Positions 22,150 through 33,345 of a stretch of DNA of 64,000 bases are shown one piece after another (the first letter of the stretch is position 1; each line of letters opens with the position of its first letter). Both the position numbers and the translations under genes were made by a program. The stretch covers positions 14,136,001 through 14,200,000 of the forward strand of contig CM065318.1 in NCBI GenBank assembly GCA_033032175.1, written 5' to 3'. The notes under the pieces are model-generated. The model was not told the DNA's origin and searched no databases. It saw only the letters and a list, made by a program, of their open reading frames with translations. This DNA comes from Saturnia japonica. Taxonomy: Eukaryota; Arthropoda; Insecta; Lepidoptera; Saturniidae.

Positions 22150-22860
22150 GTATATTGCGAATTTCATAATGTACAGAAACATCGAACAAAGAGTGTCTTA
22201 AATTTTGCATCGCCAATGGAATTTCGTTTTCGGAGACACTGAAAATGTTACAGAAGGCTTAAGGTGAATCGACTTTAACAAAAACACGTGCATATGAGTG
22301 GTACAAAGCGTTCAAAAGCGGTCGAGATATGCTGAATGATTTCCTTCGCCCAGGTAGGCCATCAACGTCTTCAACTGTAGTTAACATCGCAAAAGTGAAG
22401 GAAATCGTAACTGAAAATCTTCATTTAAGTTTGAGAGAGATAGCCGCTGAACTTTTTGTGTCTCACGAGTCGATCCGTATTATTTTAATTAATCCCTTGG
22501 GTATGCAACATATTGCCGCTCGGCTAGTTCCAAAAGACCTGAATTTTCTCCAAAAACTCAATAGCTGAGTCGCTGAGGACATGCTAAAACGAGTCAATTT
22601 CGACCCAACATTCATGAAACGCACTGTTACAAGTGACGAGACGTGGGTTTACCACTTTGACATGCGAACTTGTCAACAAGTTTCGGAGTGGCACCTTTCA
22701 ACTGAACCGAAAGCGAAAAACTGACTATCGCGGTGTTGTGCTAAACTCAATTCTGGAAAAAAACGTTTAAAAAATGTTTTCATGTTTTCAATGGTTATTC
22801 GTTGGCGTAAGTTTATCGTTTCTGAAGAAGCATACTTTAAAATAAATTTGGGTGAATAAC
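22150..22860 (+). mobile_element. mariner transposase remnant (different subfamily), internally deleted
   Basis: The plus strand shows the N-terminal HTH region (EQRVCLKFCIANG, RAYEWYKAFKSGR), DFLRPGRPSTS, SLREIAAELFVSHESIRIIL, and the first catalytic block TSDETWVYHFDMRT near 22633-22675. It then jumps to DYRGVV and the C-terminal RWRKFIVSEEAYFK (about 22810-22845). Several stops and a deletion of the middle make it inactive. Confidence 0.82.
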
Positions 22861-23156
22861 ATAATAACATATTGTGTATTATTGATTATTTCCGGTACTT
22901 TTTTGACAAAGTAGTATGTCATTTGCACAGACTACTGAGAGGATACTACCTACGTATGTCATTTGGTTTAAAAACAACACTTTTAGTTTTAATTATAATA
23001 GTCGGCAACAATGTTCAATTGCGTGATATTCTATATAGGAACACGGTACCTATCGAATAATAAGTTTCGATACTTTACTCACGAGTAGTATCTCTAAATA
23101 GCTTGACCGTTGTAAGTGCGATCCTACAAATGGTCTGCGGGACGCGGGAGAGGAAA

Positions 23157-23255
23157 AACGCAAACAAAATTCGCTTAGAATTAGGAAAGTACGTGACAAG
23201 AGTCGTCAAAAATTAATGGAACAGTTAAAACAGAGTCTCACAGGTAACATTCCTA
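23157..23255 (+). pseudogene. Fragment of PHAX exon 5 with its donor site
   Basis: About 100 bp nearly match 61400-61500: CGCAAACAAAATTCGC, GAGTCGTCAAAAA, ATGGAACAGTTAAAACAGAG and CTCACAGGTAACATT. The copied piece includes the exon-intron border and some intron, so it arose at DNA level and not from mRNA. Neighbouring PHAX exons are absent. Confidence 0.8.
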
Positions 23256-23261
23256 TAGTGT

Positions 23262-23795
23262 ATTTAAATAAAAACCGGTTTTTCTGGGTTCTACTACTGT
23301 GACGAGCGTTTCTGATTTGTCGTAAAGGATCCATTTTTCGTCACAAGTAACAATACGATTCAAATTTCCCTCGTTATTGTGACGGTTGAGTGACCACTCA
23401 ATACGTGTTTGTTGGTGTGCTTCAGACAATTCATGCGGTACCCATTTGTCGAGCTTTTTCACTTTTCCAATTTGTTTCAAATTAATTAAAATTGTTTTAT
23501 CACTCACACCGAAGCCTCCCGCCAATTCTGATGTGGTTTTCAATGGATCCTCTTCCAAGATCACCTTTAATTCTTCATTATCAGCTTGGGTCTCCGGCCA
23601 TCCACGGGGTTTGTTTCGTAGGTCAAAATTTACAGATCGAAAACGTTGTAACCAAAAACGTACCGTTCTTTCTTTTACAGTAGTTTCCCCATACACATCA
23701 TTAATCCTTCGAGCTGTTTCTGCAGCGCTGATGCCACGGTGGAAATCATATTTGTAAATAACGAGATATTTTAAGTTTTTCATTGATTTGGTCAC
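23262..23795 (-). pseudogene. mariner (mori-like) transposase, 3'-truncated
   Basis: An uninterrupted minus-strand frame from 23795 encodes the mariner HTH and linker (HRGISAAETARRINDVYGET, VRFWLQRFRS, NKPRGWPETQ, FGVSDKTILINLKQIGK, WVPHELSEAHQQTR), up to the first Asp block CDEKWILYD. It stops at about 23262, so the rest of the catalytic domain is missing. It is better preserved than the copies at 11541 and 19330. Confidence 0.85.
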
Positions 23796-24225
23796 TTTAA
23801 CGCAGCATCTTTCAAAAGATAGAATAAAAGTGTTATAGCTGAGTTAACTACTATCATACGGATATTAATAAGAGTTCTGGAATCTACGCTCACGTGGACT
23901 ACAGAATGCCCGCGAGAATCTTGCTGTAGGTCTTTTTAAAGCCTATAATTATGTAGTACATTAATTTGCTATATCTCTTATGGTTTACCCAGCATAAGCC
24001 ATTTAAGCTCCCGAATTGATTCACCACAACCAGTTTTTTTATTTGTGCGGAACCCTAATTCTTTTTCTAAAATAAAAATAGCAACTAATAATAGTACTCC
24101 CTAAGTAAAATAGTTACTCCCTATATCATCAGCTATCTATCAGTGAAAGTCCCGTCCAATTCGATCCAACCGTTTTGAAGATCTCCCGGGACAAACAGAC
24201 AGACAATAATTTTAAAATAGGTCTT
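23786..24225 (+). repeat. SINE/LINE-tail repeat
   Basis: The first 55 bp match 4985-5040. From about 23885, CTCACGTGGACTACAGAA through CAGTGAAAGTCCCGTCC to GACAAACAGACAGACA is the widespread insect RTE-type tail, also present at 31185-31445. Confidence 0.7.
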
Positions 24226-24910
24226 TTGTTATAGGTATCGTATATACTTTTATATGCATTTAGTAACAAAACTGTTATTTTGACATTATAAACAGACACT
24301 TCAATTTTATTAATTGTATAGATAAGCTGAGTAAATCATTTCTTATTCGACTGTTTTGCTGGTTGGTATAGGCTATATAATATTTAAGTTGACGTCTGAG
24401 AATCAAATAAAAAAGCAAAAATAGAAAAATATATTTTTGTTTTTAGTCGTGTTTTTTATATGGTAATCACCCCCAGGTACGGAATCCGGGCCATAGTCAA
24501 TAAAATATTTAATTATAATTTATAAGAATAATTTAAAAGTAGTTAAAGATTATTTGTTTATTTCATAAATGTTCACAATTAATAGCCGCAAACAAGAACC
24601 AGATCCCAGATCTATAAAACTCTTTCGTCAGCAGACAACTCCAGCTGAGGATCGAATAAGAGATCCGTGATATACAATCATATATTTTGACAACTACTCC
24701 AATCCATGTTTTATGGAGGCAGAGGTATTATGCTTACTATTTATTTTTGGAACTACTAATCTGATACGAAAATTATTTCACAATTTTTTTATCATTATGT
24801 AATTTTCTTTTGTGTCATTAACGCGAATCAAGTCTAGTCTGTATCTAGTATTTAATATCTGTGTAAATGTAATATTTAAAAGAAACAAATTGATATTGTT
24901 TTTAAAATGT
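24226..24910. other. Left border and downstream flank of duplication unit B
   Basis: The sequence becomes alignable to 5990 onward at about 24325. AT-rich, no gene seen. Confidence 0.5.
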
Positions 24911-24916
24911 TTTATT
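24911..24916 (-). promoter_or_regulatory. Polyadenylation signal of transporter copy B
   Basis: AATAAA on the minus strand, about 35 bp after the stop of exon 9 of copy B. It is conserved with copy A. Confidence 0.5.
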
Positions 24917-24948
24917 ACATAGTAAGTACGTAAGTATAAAAACTTTTT

Positions 24949-25223
24949 TTACAAGTACTCCGTTTCGTATATCGAGTTTATTGATAACACACGAATATAT
25001 ATGAGATAGCCGCACAACACCACACCGAATATAAAGGATATTAATCCCAGAGTTATGATGAGTAGATTCTTAATTAGGTAAATGTTATACTTTCCGTAGG
25101 GGCCGGGGTACATTAGGCTCACTTCCATCATAGCAGGGAAGATAAGGGCTAAGAATGTTGTGCAGAGATTACCAACAAAAGCTACAAATGTCCCTTGAAA
25201 CGGTATCAAGTAGCATACTAAAA
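24949..25223 (-). pseudogene. Copy B exon 9
   Basis: 275 nt, intact splice acceptor and stop. It differs from copy A at a handful of positions (for example TPFQGPF versus IPFQGTF). Confidence 0.88.
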
Positions 25224-25756
25224 CTGAAAGAAAAATAGCAAATATAATAGAAGTTTTGATAACGTAGGGGAAAGGTGTACGAGATAATCTCTTAAGGGAT
25301 CTTAAGGGAGAATGTTCGTAGTTTAATAGATATTATAGTTAAGTCAGATGTAAAAGCGTGAAATGATAGCAAACTGTCTACCTGTTTACCTGTCTACATA
25401 ATGTCATACTCAAAATGTTTCATTTATTGATCTTTAATTTTTTGTTTGATTATTTTTAAAACCCTACTAAAAGATTATCTTGGACACCCCGGTATCGGAA
25501 CGGCAATGGAAGATTAAGCTCTGTTACATTCGCAGTACGTAAGATTCACCAATTAATAGATAAAGCCACTGCTAGATTAGTTTACTTCGCTTACATAGCT
25601 TAATGTCTTACGGTATTTTGCTGTGGGGCTCAACAGGTGAAGTAGATACCATATATTATAAAAGTGGGCAATTCGTGCAATTTATACAATACATCCTTGA
25701 TAACATAATGTATATTCGTAAAACTTAGTTAAGTTAGATTTTGTCAAATACAAAAT

Positions 25757-26097
25757 ATAAAAAAATTGAGCTTTATACGTTAACGAATGTAAGGTACTAT
25801 TTTATACACCTTTACTACCGGTTACCTGCCCAAGTAACCACAACCCAAACTATATAGTCCCTGGTCGTTCTTACCTGTATAGGGGACATGCACAGATGAA
25901 CTTTCAGCTTTTATAAAATAACGAAGGTGTGGCCCTCGTGGGCTCTTGCTCTAATAGGTTAGACGGGTGCGTAGGCGGCGCGCGGTGGACATTTGGTCGA
26001 ATAAATTTAATACGGGTGAAACGCTGTAAAATCAGTAAGTATTGTAACTTTTCTAAAACTATCGGTATATACATAACATACCATCACGCCTGTAATT
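25757..26097. repeat. Direct repeat, copy 1 of two
   Basis: About 340 bp, identical to 30214-30554 except for roughly four bases. It contains the arm sequence of the inverted-repeat element plus adjoining sequence (GGCGGCGCGCGGTGGACATT) and the end of a SINE. It lies in the intron upstream of exon 9 of copy B. The frame 25929-26249 inside is not a gene. Confidence 0.85.
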
Positions 26098-27699
26098 TCA
26101 CCCTTTCCGATTTGTCAAATATCCTGATATTACGACGCCCGTTTCATTTAAAGAATCACCGAAACACTCTGTTTACCATCATATCGAAACCAACGAACCA
26201 CCTGTACATGCTAGGAAAAGCTTATTATTTAGTGAGTGGCCGTAATTAAGACGAAATACTAATTTAATTGTATAGCGGTAAGGTTTTTATTTATATTAAA
26301 ACTTTAATTTAATTTAAATTCAAAAGTGTTATGTAGTTTTGATAAATTTGGTGTTGATTTTGATAAATTGTTATTTATTTAACATAAGCTGAAATACAAT
26401 TTATGATGTGAAATCGTCGAACAAAGGACGCCGAAAGACAATCTCGCTTTAACTTCATTAAGGGCTAGCGCCGGCACTGTTTTTAAACTCCTAAAGCCAT
26501 TAGAATACGGAGTGTTACATAAATAAGTGATATCCTTTATCTTAAAGGTTTTAAGAGTGTATATGTGCTCTTCCTATTAAACAATTTTGATCTTTTTCCT
26601 AAGAAACATGAACCAAATGCTTTCAGATTTTGTAACTAATATAGAGGCGCTATCTAGTAAGGATACATCGAAATCCTTTTAAAGTTCCTCTTTCTCAATG
26701 CGCAATAGTATCTAATGTATGAATAGTATTGAAAATTTATGTCACTATACCTTATCGGTCGCGAGTTGGAGAAAAAAGTTTTCTAAGCTTAAGCTGATAA
26801 AAACCTATCTGCGATCGATAATATCTCAATTGAGATTGACAAATTTGGAAACTTTCTTAATCGAAAATGAAATTGCAGAAAACATAGACTTCTAAGCCTT
26901 ATTAAGAAAGTTTGCCTATAGAAAGGTTTAGACAATATATTTATTAAAAAAAAGTTTAATTGTTATAGACGGTCGTTTATTTTTTGAAATTTTCCCTTTG
27001 TTTTTCTTTTATTCATTTTTTCTACATGCGTGATTTGGAGAGTAGAGAGGAGGAGTCATAGAAATCTCGCCCAAGGCGCCAGTATTCTAAACCCGGCACT
27101 AGATACAAACATACCTAGTGAAGATGAATAATTTGTATTTATTTAGATTTAGATGTACGCTTAGATCTTTTAAATTACGTAACGGATCTTAATATGGTTA
27201 ATACAACCATTTAGAGAATTTTTGACGGAAGGTTATATAAACAATACATTCCAATCAAGTTTTTTTACAGTAGAGAAAATTCAATTATGATTCGTTTCAA
27301 TTATGATATGATTTTCGGTCACTTACCTGGCTTATGCTGGCTAAACCTTATGAGATCAAAATAATGTTCTAACGATTTGTAGTTCTTCGAAAAAAACATT
27401 TTTATCTTCTATACAATGATAAAAAATAGTACGTTATTTGGGAAGCTATTTTCTCTAATTCAATATCAGTCTTTATCCAAATAAATTTTATAATTAACCT
27501 GGGCATTTGATGTACATTAAAATTGGCCAGTACAGTTTTCCATTTAAATGAATACCGTAAAAGATATAAAAATTCAAAATTACGCGCGATCTAATAGATA
27601 CCTTTTAGCAAAACCGGTCGCGATCGTTTGGCCGGCACTTCGCACTTATGATAACTTGCGCGTCGCCAGCTAAGCGCACTATTCATAAATATGAAGATA
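26098..27699. other. Copy B intron, region where exon 8 is missing
   Basis: Repeat-rich, AT-rich sequence. I searched by eye for the exon 8 words of copy A (GCCGGTCTGGCGATTG and others) and found none. Confidence 0.5.
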
Positions 27700-27990
27700 G
27701 ATGATATACCATCACACCTGTATTCCCGAAGTGTTAGGCAAAGGTGTACACCCACAGTTCGCCGAGTATGTTTTAGGTCCCATGTAATAGCGGGCTAGCC
27801 TATTACCATTCGCATACCATATTACCATGACTATATCACACCTCGAGCATAGCAGTTGCGATTAGAACCACTAGGTTAATGAGGCAGAATTCTAGTTATG
27901 AACTTTCAATATTAAAGCGATATACTCTAAATCAGGCTTTTTTGAACATAAATACACCACTTTATAAATTGTACCCGTGCGCTGAAATAT
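27700..27990 (-). repeat. Composite SINE, minus strand
   Basis: Reverse complement of the unit at about 5085-5420, with the same leader (GGGTACAATTT, AAAAGCCTGATTTAGAG), then CTGCCTCATTAACCTAGTGG and the SINE tail. It sits immediately downstream of exon 7 of copy B, where copy A has intron 7. Confidence 0.72.
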
Positions 27991-28034
27991 CTTTCCTAAT
28001 TCAAATTTTATGATAAGAGAAAATAAGCACATAC

Positions 28035-28210
28035 TCGCTATCAAATGGTAAACATCTTAATATATTCTCTTCCATAGTTCCGAAGGACCAATATCCCAAC
28101 GTTCCAAAAATTGTCGCAATAATGGTGGACACCATTATACCTATAGTTATAACTCCAAACTTCTCTGTCATCACCCTCGGGTTTTGCATTGCTTTGTCTA
28201 TTGACAAAAC
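28035..28210 (-). pseudogene. Copy B exon 7
   Basis: 176 nt, frame and both splice sites kept. It encodes VLSIDKAMQNPRVMTEKFGV and the ENILRCLP loop. A few substitutions relative to copy A. Confidence 0.88.
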
Positions 28211-29186
28211 CTGTAAATAAAGGTGTAAGGGCCTGTAAGGTTATAAGTTTTCCAAATATGTACTACCATTTCTACCAACGTATATTTAGCTGTTTTCCGG
28301 TACAAACAAAAATGTATATTATTTTGAATGTCACAAACTGTCACTGTACAGCTATCTCATAATAAGAAACAAGATAATCTAAGTACATAGAACTTTTATA
28401 TTAAATCTATACTAATATTAAAACGTTCAAGAGATTGTTATAATACGTTTGCTTGTTTGAACGCGCTAACCTGAGGAACCAGCAGTCAGTTTGGAAGTTT
28501 CTTTTTGCATTTTATAATTTAATTATTGATGAAGGTTATTAGCTATTTAATTTCACGCTGCGACACTATGGAGCGAAGTAGTAATAATTAACATTAAGCA
28601 ATCTGAATTGCTGAAGGTAAATACGGGAAGGGAGAACAACGATATAGACTAAGAGCCCTCGAAGGCCAAACATTCGTTATTTTATAAAAGCTGAAAGTTC
28701 ATCTGTGCATGTCCCCTATACAGGTAAGAACGACCAGGGACTATATAGTTTGGGTTGTGGTTACTTGGGCAGGTAACCGGTAGTAAAGGTGTATTAACTA
28801 GTACCTTAAATTCTTTAACGTATAAAGCTCAATATTTTTATATTTTGTTAAAGATAACTTTAGAAATCTCGTCGTCCATTGCCAGACACTTATGACAGTT
28901 GCTACCCCCTGCCAGACACCCCTAAACTTTAATAAATTATAATTATACTTTTGTTATAGTATAAAAGCTAAATTTTATATATGTTACTTGGGGACCTATG
29001 AAAAGACGTTACCTCAATAGCCAGACAGTTTTAATGGTTTTTACATCTTGCCAGACACATCGAAAGTCTGCTGTAAGTGCAAGCGCGAGGGCTTAGTCGA
29101 TTACGATCTGTTAAGATATCTAATAATAAAATAATTTTATTACATTTATAGCTATGTTATACAAAGTAAAAAATATCATTTTAATA

Positions 29187-29500
29187 TTATAAAATACAAA
29201 AGAAAAGTACATTATTGTCGTCGATATTTTCATTTTCTTCGTCACTACTCTTCCAGTCGATGTCATGATCGTAGTCAATATCGCGTTCTTCGTCAGTTTC
29301 TTAAAAAAAATAAGCAAATTTATACAATTAGGAATAATTAAAAAATTATGTACAATAATTTGTCATAATAATTATATACCTGATTGAGTTTTGAGCGCAT
29401 CACTAACATAACTTGGTAGCTGATCCCCTTCAAACCATTTGAACTGGTATTTGTTATCTTTCAATACCCAGCCGTTATTGTCCGCACAGACTATTAGATG
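29187..29500 (-). pseudogene. Unrecognised two-exon ORF end inside the inverted-repeat element
   Basis: The minus strand reads VHLIVCADNNGWVLKDNKYQ, then KWFEGDQLPSYVSDALKTQS up to a donor at 29380. An acceptor at 29299 continues in phase with an Asp/Glu-rich tail (ETDEERDIDYDHDIDW ... ENENIDDNN) to a stop at 29187. It looks like the C-terminus of a transposon protein. I do not recognise the family, and the upstream part is not clearly open. Confidence 0.4.
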
Positions 29501-29503
29501 TAC
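29485..29503. repeat. 19-mer, second occurrence
   Basis: CACAGACTATTAGATGTAC, identical to 4404-4422 and 39344-39362. Here its complement lies in the ORF remnant of the inverted-repeat element. Confidence 0.6.
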
Positions 29504-30213
29504 AAGTATTGTCCGGTTGATATGTGGTTGGATTTTTCAGATGAGCATTATTCCAAATGGTACATACATAATTTGCTCGCAAAAAATTGCTGCAATAGCT
29601 CGCTTTTGCAAGGTGGTAGATTGCTAGCGTCAAAATTTCGCAACTTCTTTCAGTCAAAAGCTTCGTTTACATCGGAGACTGCTGATTTTCAAAACAGTTT
29701 TAAATTTTTTCAGAGTTTACTCCGAGAACAATATTATTTTACCATCACTTTTATTACAAACGAAACAAATTAATATGTCTCCCATGATAACACTTTTTAC
29801 TAAAATTGTACTTTTATTTCACAACAAAACTGCACAAATTTCGATTATAAAACATGGTTGCATCTGCACATATTTGTTCAATACATCACTAAAAGACAGA
29901 TGATGCGCAGTAAAAGATCGCAGTCGACTAAGCGCCCTATCTCACTCGCACCCGCTTGAACAGTTGTAACCTCGCGCTCGCACTTACAGCGGACTTTCGA
30001 TGTTTCTGGCAAGATGTAAAAACCATTAAAACTGTCTGGCTATTGAGGTAACGTCTTTTCATAGGTCCCCAAGTAACATATATAAAATTTAGCTTTTATA
30101 CTATAACAAAAGTATAATTATAATTTATTAAAGTATAGGGGTGTCTGGCAGGGGGTAGCAACTGTCATAAGTGTTTGGCAATGGACGACGAGATTTCTAA
30201 AGATATCTATAAC

Positions 30214-30554
30214 AAAATATAAAAAAATTGAGCTTTATACGTTAACGAATGTAAGGTACTATTTTATACACCTTTACTACCGGTTACCTGCCCAAGTAAC
30301 CACAACCTAAACTATATAGTCCCTGGTCGTTCTTACCTGTATAGGGGACATGCACAGATGAACTTTCAGCTTTTATAAAATAACGAAGGTCTGGCCCTCG
30401 TGGGCTCTTGCTCTAATAGGTTAGACGGGTGCGTTGGCGGCGCGCGGTGGACATTTGGTCGAATAAATTTAATACGGGTGAAACGCTGTAAACTCAGTAA
30501 GTATTGTAACTTTTCTAAAACTATCGGTATATACATAACATACCATCACGCCTG
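30214..30554. repeat. Direct repeat, copy 2 of two
   Basis: Partner of 25757-26097. Its first part is the right arm of the inverted-repeat element; the rest extends outside it. Confidence 0.85.
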
Positions 30555-30665
30555 TATTCCCCGAAGGGTTAGGCAGAGGTGTACTAATGTACACCCACAG
30601 TTCGCCGAGTATGTTTTTAGGTCCCATGTTATAGAGGGCGAGCCTATTGCCATTAATATATACCA
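30530..30665 (-). repeat. SINE fragment (tail end)
   Basis: CATACCATCACGCCTGTATT, CCCGAAGGGTTAGGCAGAGG and CCTATTGCCATTAAT match the tail half of the SINE at 61545-61803. The tRNA-like head is missing. Confidence 0.75.
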
Positions 30666-31012
30666 AGTTTATTAGCAACATACAAGCATAATTCCTGTAA
30701 CTAATATAAAATTTATGTAAAAATGTAAAATTAATCTCGGTAAATTAATTAAATTATCGTAACACAGAATATTCATGCGGTGTTCGTCTGTAAGAAATTG
30801 TTACATTTAGCGTAGTCCATAAGTCACAGTATTTAATTGTAATATTAGTGTAAGCAATTGTGGACTAACGATTATAAATAAATATATAAGTACCTATAAA
30901 TGTTTTGTATTTTTTAGTTATTTTACAAACAAACGTCTGTTTCTTTTAATTTTGCCATTGTAACAATGTTATTGTTAGGTAGTGATGATATCACAATTTA
31001 AAAAAGTCTTAC

Positions 31013-31161
31013 AACTCCAACAGCGCTCAGATTGAAAAGAAATGTTCCGAAGGCAAGCAGAAGAGGTAGCGGTTCTATAGAAGCAATAATTAATTCTCCG
31101 TGGGGCTCATCAAATATGTGATAGAAAACCAACACCAAGCCAATAAGATTCATAAAGTTAC
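31013..31161 (-). pseudogene. Copy B exon 6
   Basis: 149 nt, frame and splice sites kept, encoding GNFMNLIGLVLVFYHIF and IEPLPLLLAFGTF. Three amino-acid-level changes or fewer relative to copy A. Confidence 0.88.
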
Positions 31162-31184
31162 CTGAAAAAATAAAAAATAAATAC

Positions 31185-31445
31185 TATACTAGCTGTGCCA
31201 GCGGCTCCGCTCGCGTGGACTACAGAAACACCGTAGAAAGGTGGTCGCCCGCCGGATATTTTAAAGATAAAGATGCTTTTTAACGCAGTACCCTTATTCT
31301 TATTCTAAAATAATTGTAGCCAAGTTAGTCCTTGTAATATCAGCTATCTGCCAGTGAAAGTTCCGTGAAAAACGGTCCATCCGTTTCGGAAATTATCCAG
31401 AACAAACAGAAAGACAGACAAACATTTTAAGAATTGTTTTTTTTT
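31185..31445 (+). repeat. RTE-type LINE/SINE tail
   Basis: CTCCGCTCGCGTGGACTACA, CAGTGAAAGTTCCGTG and AACAAACAGAAAGACAGACA are hallmarks of a repeat also seen at 23885-24225. Confidence 0.72.
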
Positions 31446-32168
31446 TAAGTACCGTATATAGTTTCATATGCATTTAGTAAAAAGCTTGTTATTTTGACAT
31501 TAAAAACAGACACTTCAAGAATTGTATAGATTATAATATGCGTGTTAATGTGATATTTTTAGCTTTTAATTATAGCGTATAATTGAGGAGAAATAAGAGT
31601 AAATTATTCCTGAGTAAATTCATGAAGGAGTCCTGGTTACATGACAGTCTATGCCCATTACCCAATTTGCTTCGTTAAGCGTGCCCTATCTTCTGTATAT
31701 TGGCAAGTGTTCTGAAGAACTTATATTATTCAACTTTCTCTTTTGAATTACAAAACACCACGCGCTGGACTCCGTAATCACAGATTTACGGTAACCTCCA
31801 TCTCGGCTCTATCATACTGTTGGCCGTACCGTGAAGTACCTTATCACCATATATCGGGTCCTTCAAGGGAAAAGAGGAGAGCTTGACTAGAAGACACCGA
31901 AGGTAAGTATAGTAGAATCCTAAAACAGTAGCAACACGCAGAGACATCAACAATCCAATACCAGACACCGCGCCGTTGTTATGTGGGGCTGCGTTAATAG
32001 AAACTGGATTAAGATTGGTTTGGGTGGCTCAAGTCTTAAAATATTATTTGGACTCTTATATCCCCAAAACACTCTCCTGAGATTTTTTTTACATTCTTTA
32101 TAAGAGATATTAAATATGTTTACCACAAGATAGATAAGTACCTACTGCACACAAGAACATCAACAAAC
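31446..32168. other. Copy B intron 5, remaining part
   Basis: AT-rich. From about 31740 it is alignable to copy A 15640-16080. No exon seen. Confidence 0.45.
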
Positions 32169-32280
32169 CTAACATAGAAACATAGCTAACGATTTTCAAC
32201 GTCTTCATAAAGAATTCCAGTAACAAGTATGGCAGTAGCAACGTCAACATAGCGGGCTTTGAAGTTTGCCAATCCATTAA
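32169..32280 (-). pseudogene. Copy B exon 5
   Basis: 112 nt up to the donor TTAG|GTTTGT, no frame damage. A 4-base difference from copy A lies just past this donor, which supports the donor choice because that sequence evolves like intron. Confidence 0.85.
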
Positions 32281-32470
32281 CTGAAACAAAAGCAAGTAGT
32301 ATTTGGGTAATTCATCTCCACCTACCTATACTTACAATTAATGATGTACAGATTGTTCAAACATAGAAGAGACAGCTAAGCATGTTTTCCTGCAAACATG
32401 CAATAAAATTAATTGTTATCAATTAAAACAAAAAGAACCTATCGTAATCAGTGATTGATATCGAAATGGT

Positions 32471-32700
32471 TGAATTTTTTTTAAACGACTTCAAAAAAGG
32501 TGAACTTTCTCAATTCGATTATATCTAGTTAGATAATTTTTTATAGATGTTCAGCCCTAAGTTCCTCGTTTATGATCCGATTTAGATGATTCTTTTTTCG
32601 CTGGTAAAGCTTCAAAGGTGATTGGCATTGGACCTTGGACTTCGAAGATACACCAGGGAACTTCTCAAAATCATTGAAGTTGGTTTTCTTTTTTGTTATA
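32471..32700. repeat. Dispersed repeat shared with 63392-63632
   Basis: Both copies begin with TTTAAACGACTTCAAAAAA, continue through TTTATGAWCCGATTTARATG and GCATTGRACCTT, and end with TTGAAGTTGGTTTTC. A common lepidopteran repeat type; no coding potential seen. Confidence 0.7.
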
Positions 32701-33260
32701 GTCTTGCTACTAAATCTATTTTCTATTTTAATAAGCGCCATTACGAAGTTTTCGACTGGATCTTTATCTGTCATGTGGTTGTTTTTGTTTTATTTGGTTA
32801 ACTTTTATTTCACCTTATACTTTGCAATATTGGTGGCATTTTGCGTGATATACCTACTCGTAGTTTGGTAATTGTGCTTACATGAAATGGTTTATCAATA
32901 ATATCTATAAATGTGCATTTTGAGTAGCCACAAAAACTCCTACACATTAGACCCAATTTTGAAGATATAACTACGAAGTTTGACTTTAAAACATTGAAAG
33001 GGCCAAGTGCTTCTGCGGCGCCAAAACAAGAAAAAGAAGAACGTTATTTCGTTTTGTTAAATGGTCGTATGATATAACCTTAGTAGCAACTTATTAACTT
33101 TCAGCAAAATAATAATTTTGAACTCTAACATCATTTTCCACAGTGCAGTTTCTTTAAAGTAAACTGACTCCAGCAATTAGTAAACAGTGTTCTTAAGTAA
33201 AAGATAACCTCGTGTAGAGTACCTTCATTATCTGGGTCAATAAAATTTAGCATAACTTAC

Positions 33261-33345
33261 ATCTCTCAAACTACCTGTTGTAAATGCTACAAACACCGTG
33301 CATATTCCAACTTGACTTAATACCATAAGTACGGCTATGAGTGTT
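33261..33345 (-). pseudogene. Copy B exon 4
   Basis: 85 nt, in phase, encoding TLIAVLMVLSQVGICTVF. The sequence upstream of the TTTCAG acceptor contains an in-frame stop, so a longer exon is excluded here. Confidence 0.85.

Larger units (their letters stand above)
28640..30425. mobile_element. DNA element with inverted repeats of about 430 bp
   Basis: Arms at about 28640-29098 and 29945-30425 are reverse complements with high identity. They include ACTATATAGT(TT)GGG, GGTAACCGGTAGTAAAGG, and several GCCAGACA motifs (28881, 28911, 29020, 29050 and mirrored near 30033 and 30142). The 850 bp centre holds an ORF remnant. No TSD could be fixed. It lies in the intron between exons 7 and 6 of copy B. 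The superfamily is not recognised. Confidence 0.75.

Noticed and set aside
25929..26249. Plus-strand frame of 106 codons, with a twin at 30400-30675
   Set aside because: Lies in the duplicated transposon-derived block and runs into SINE sequence; no recognisable protein.
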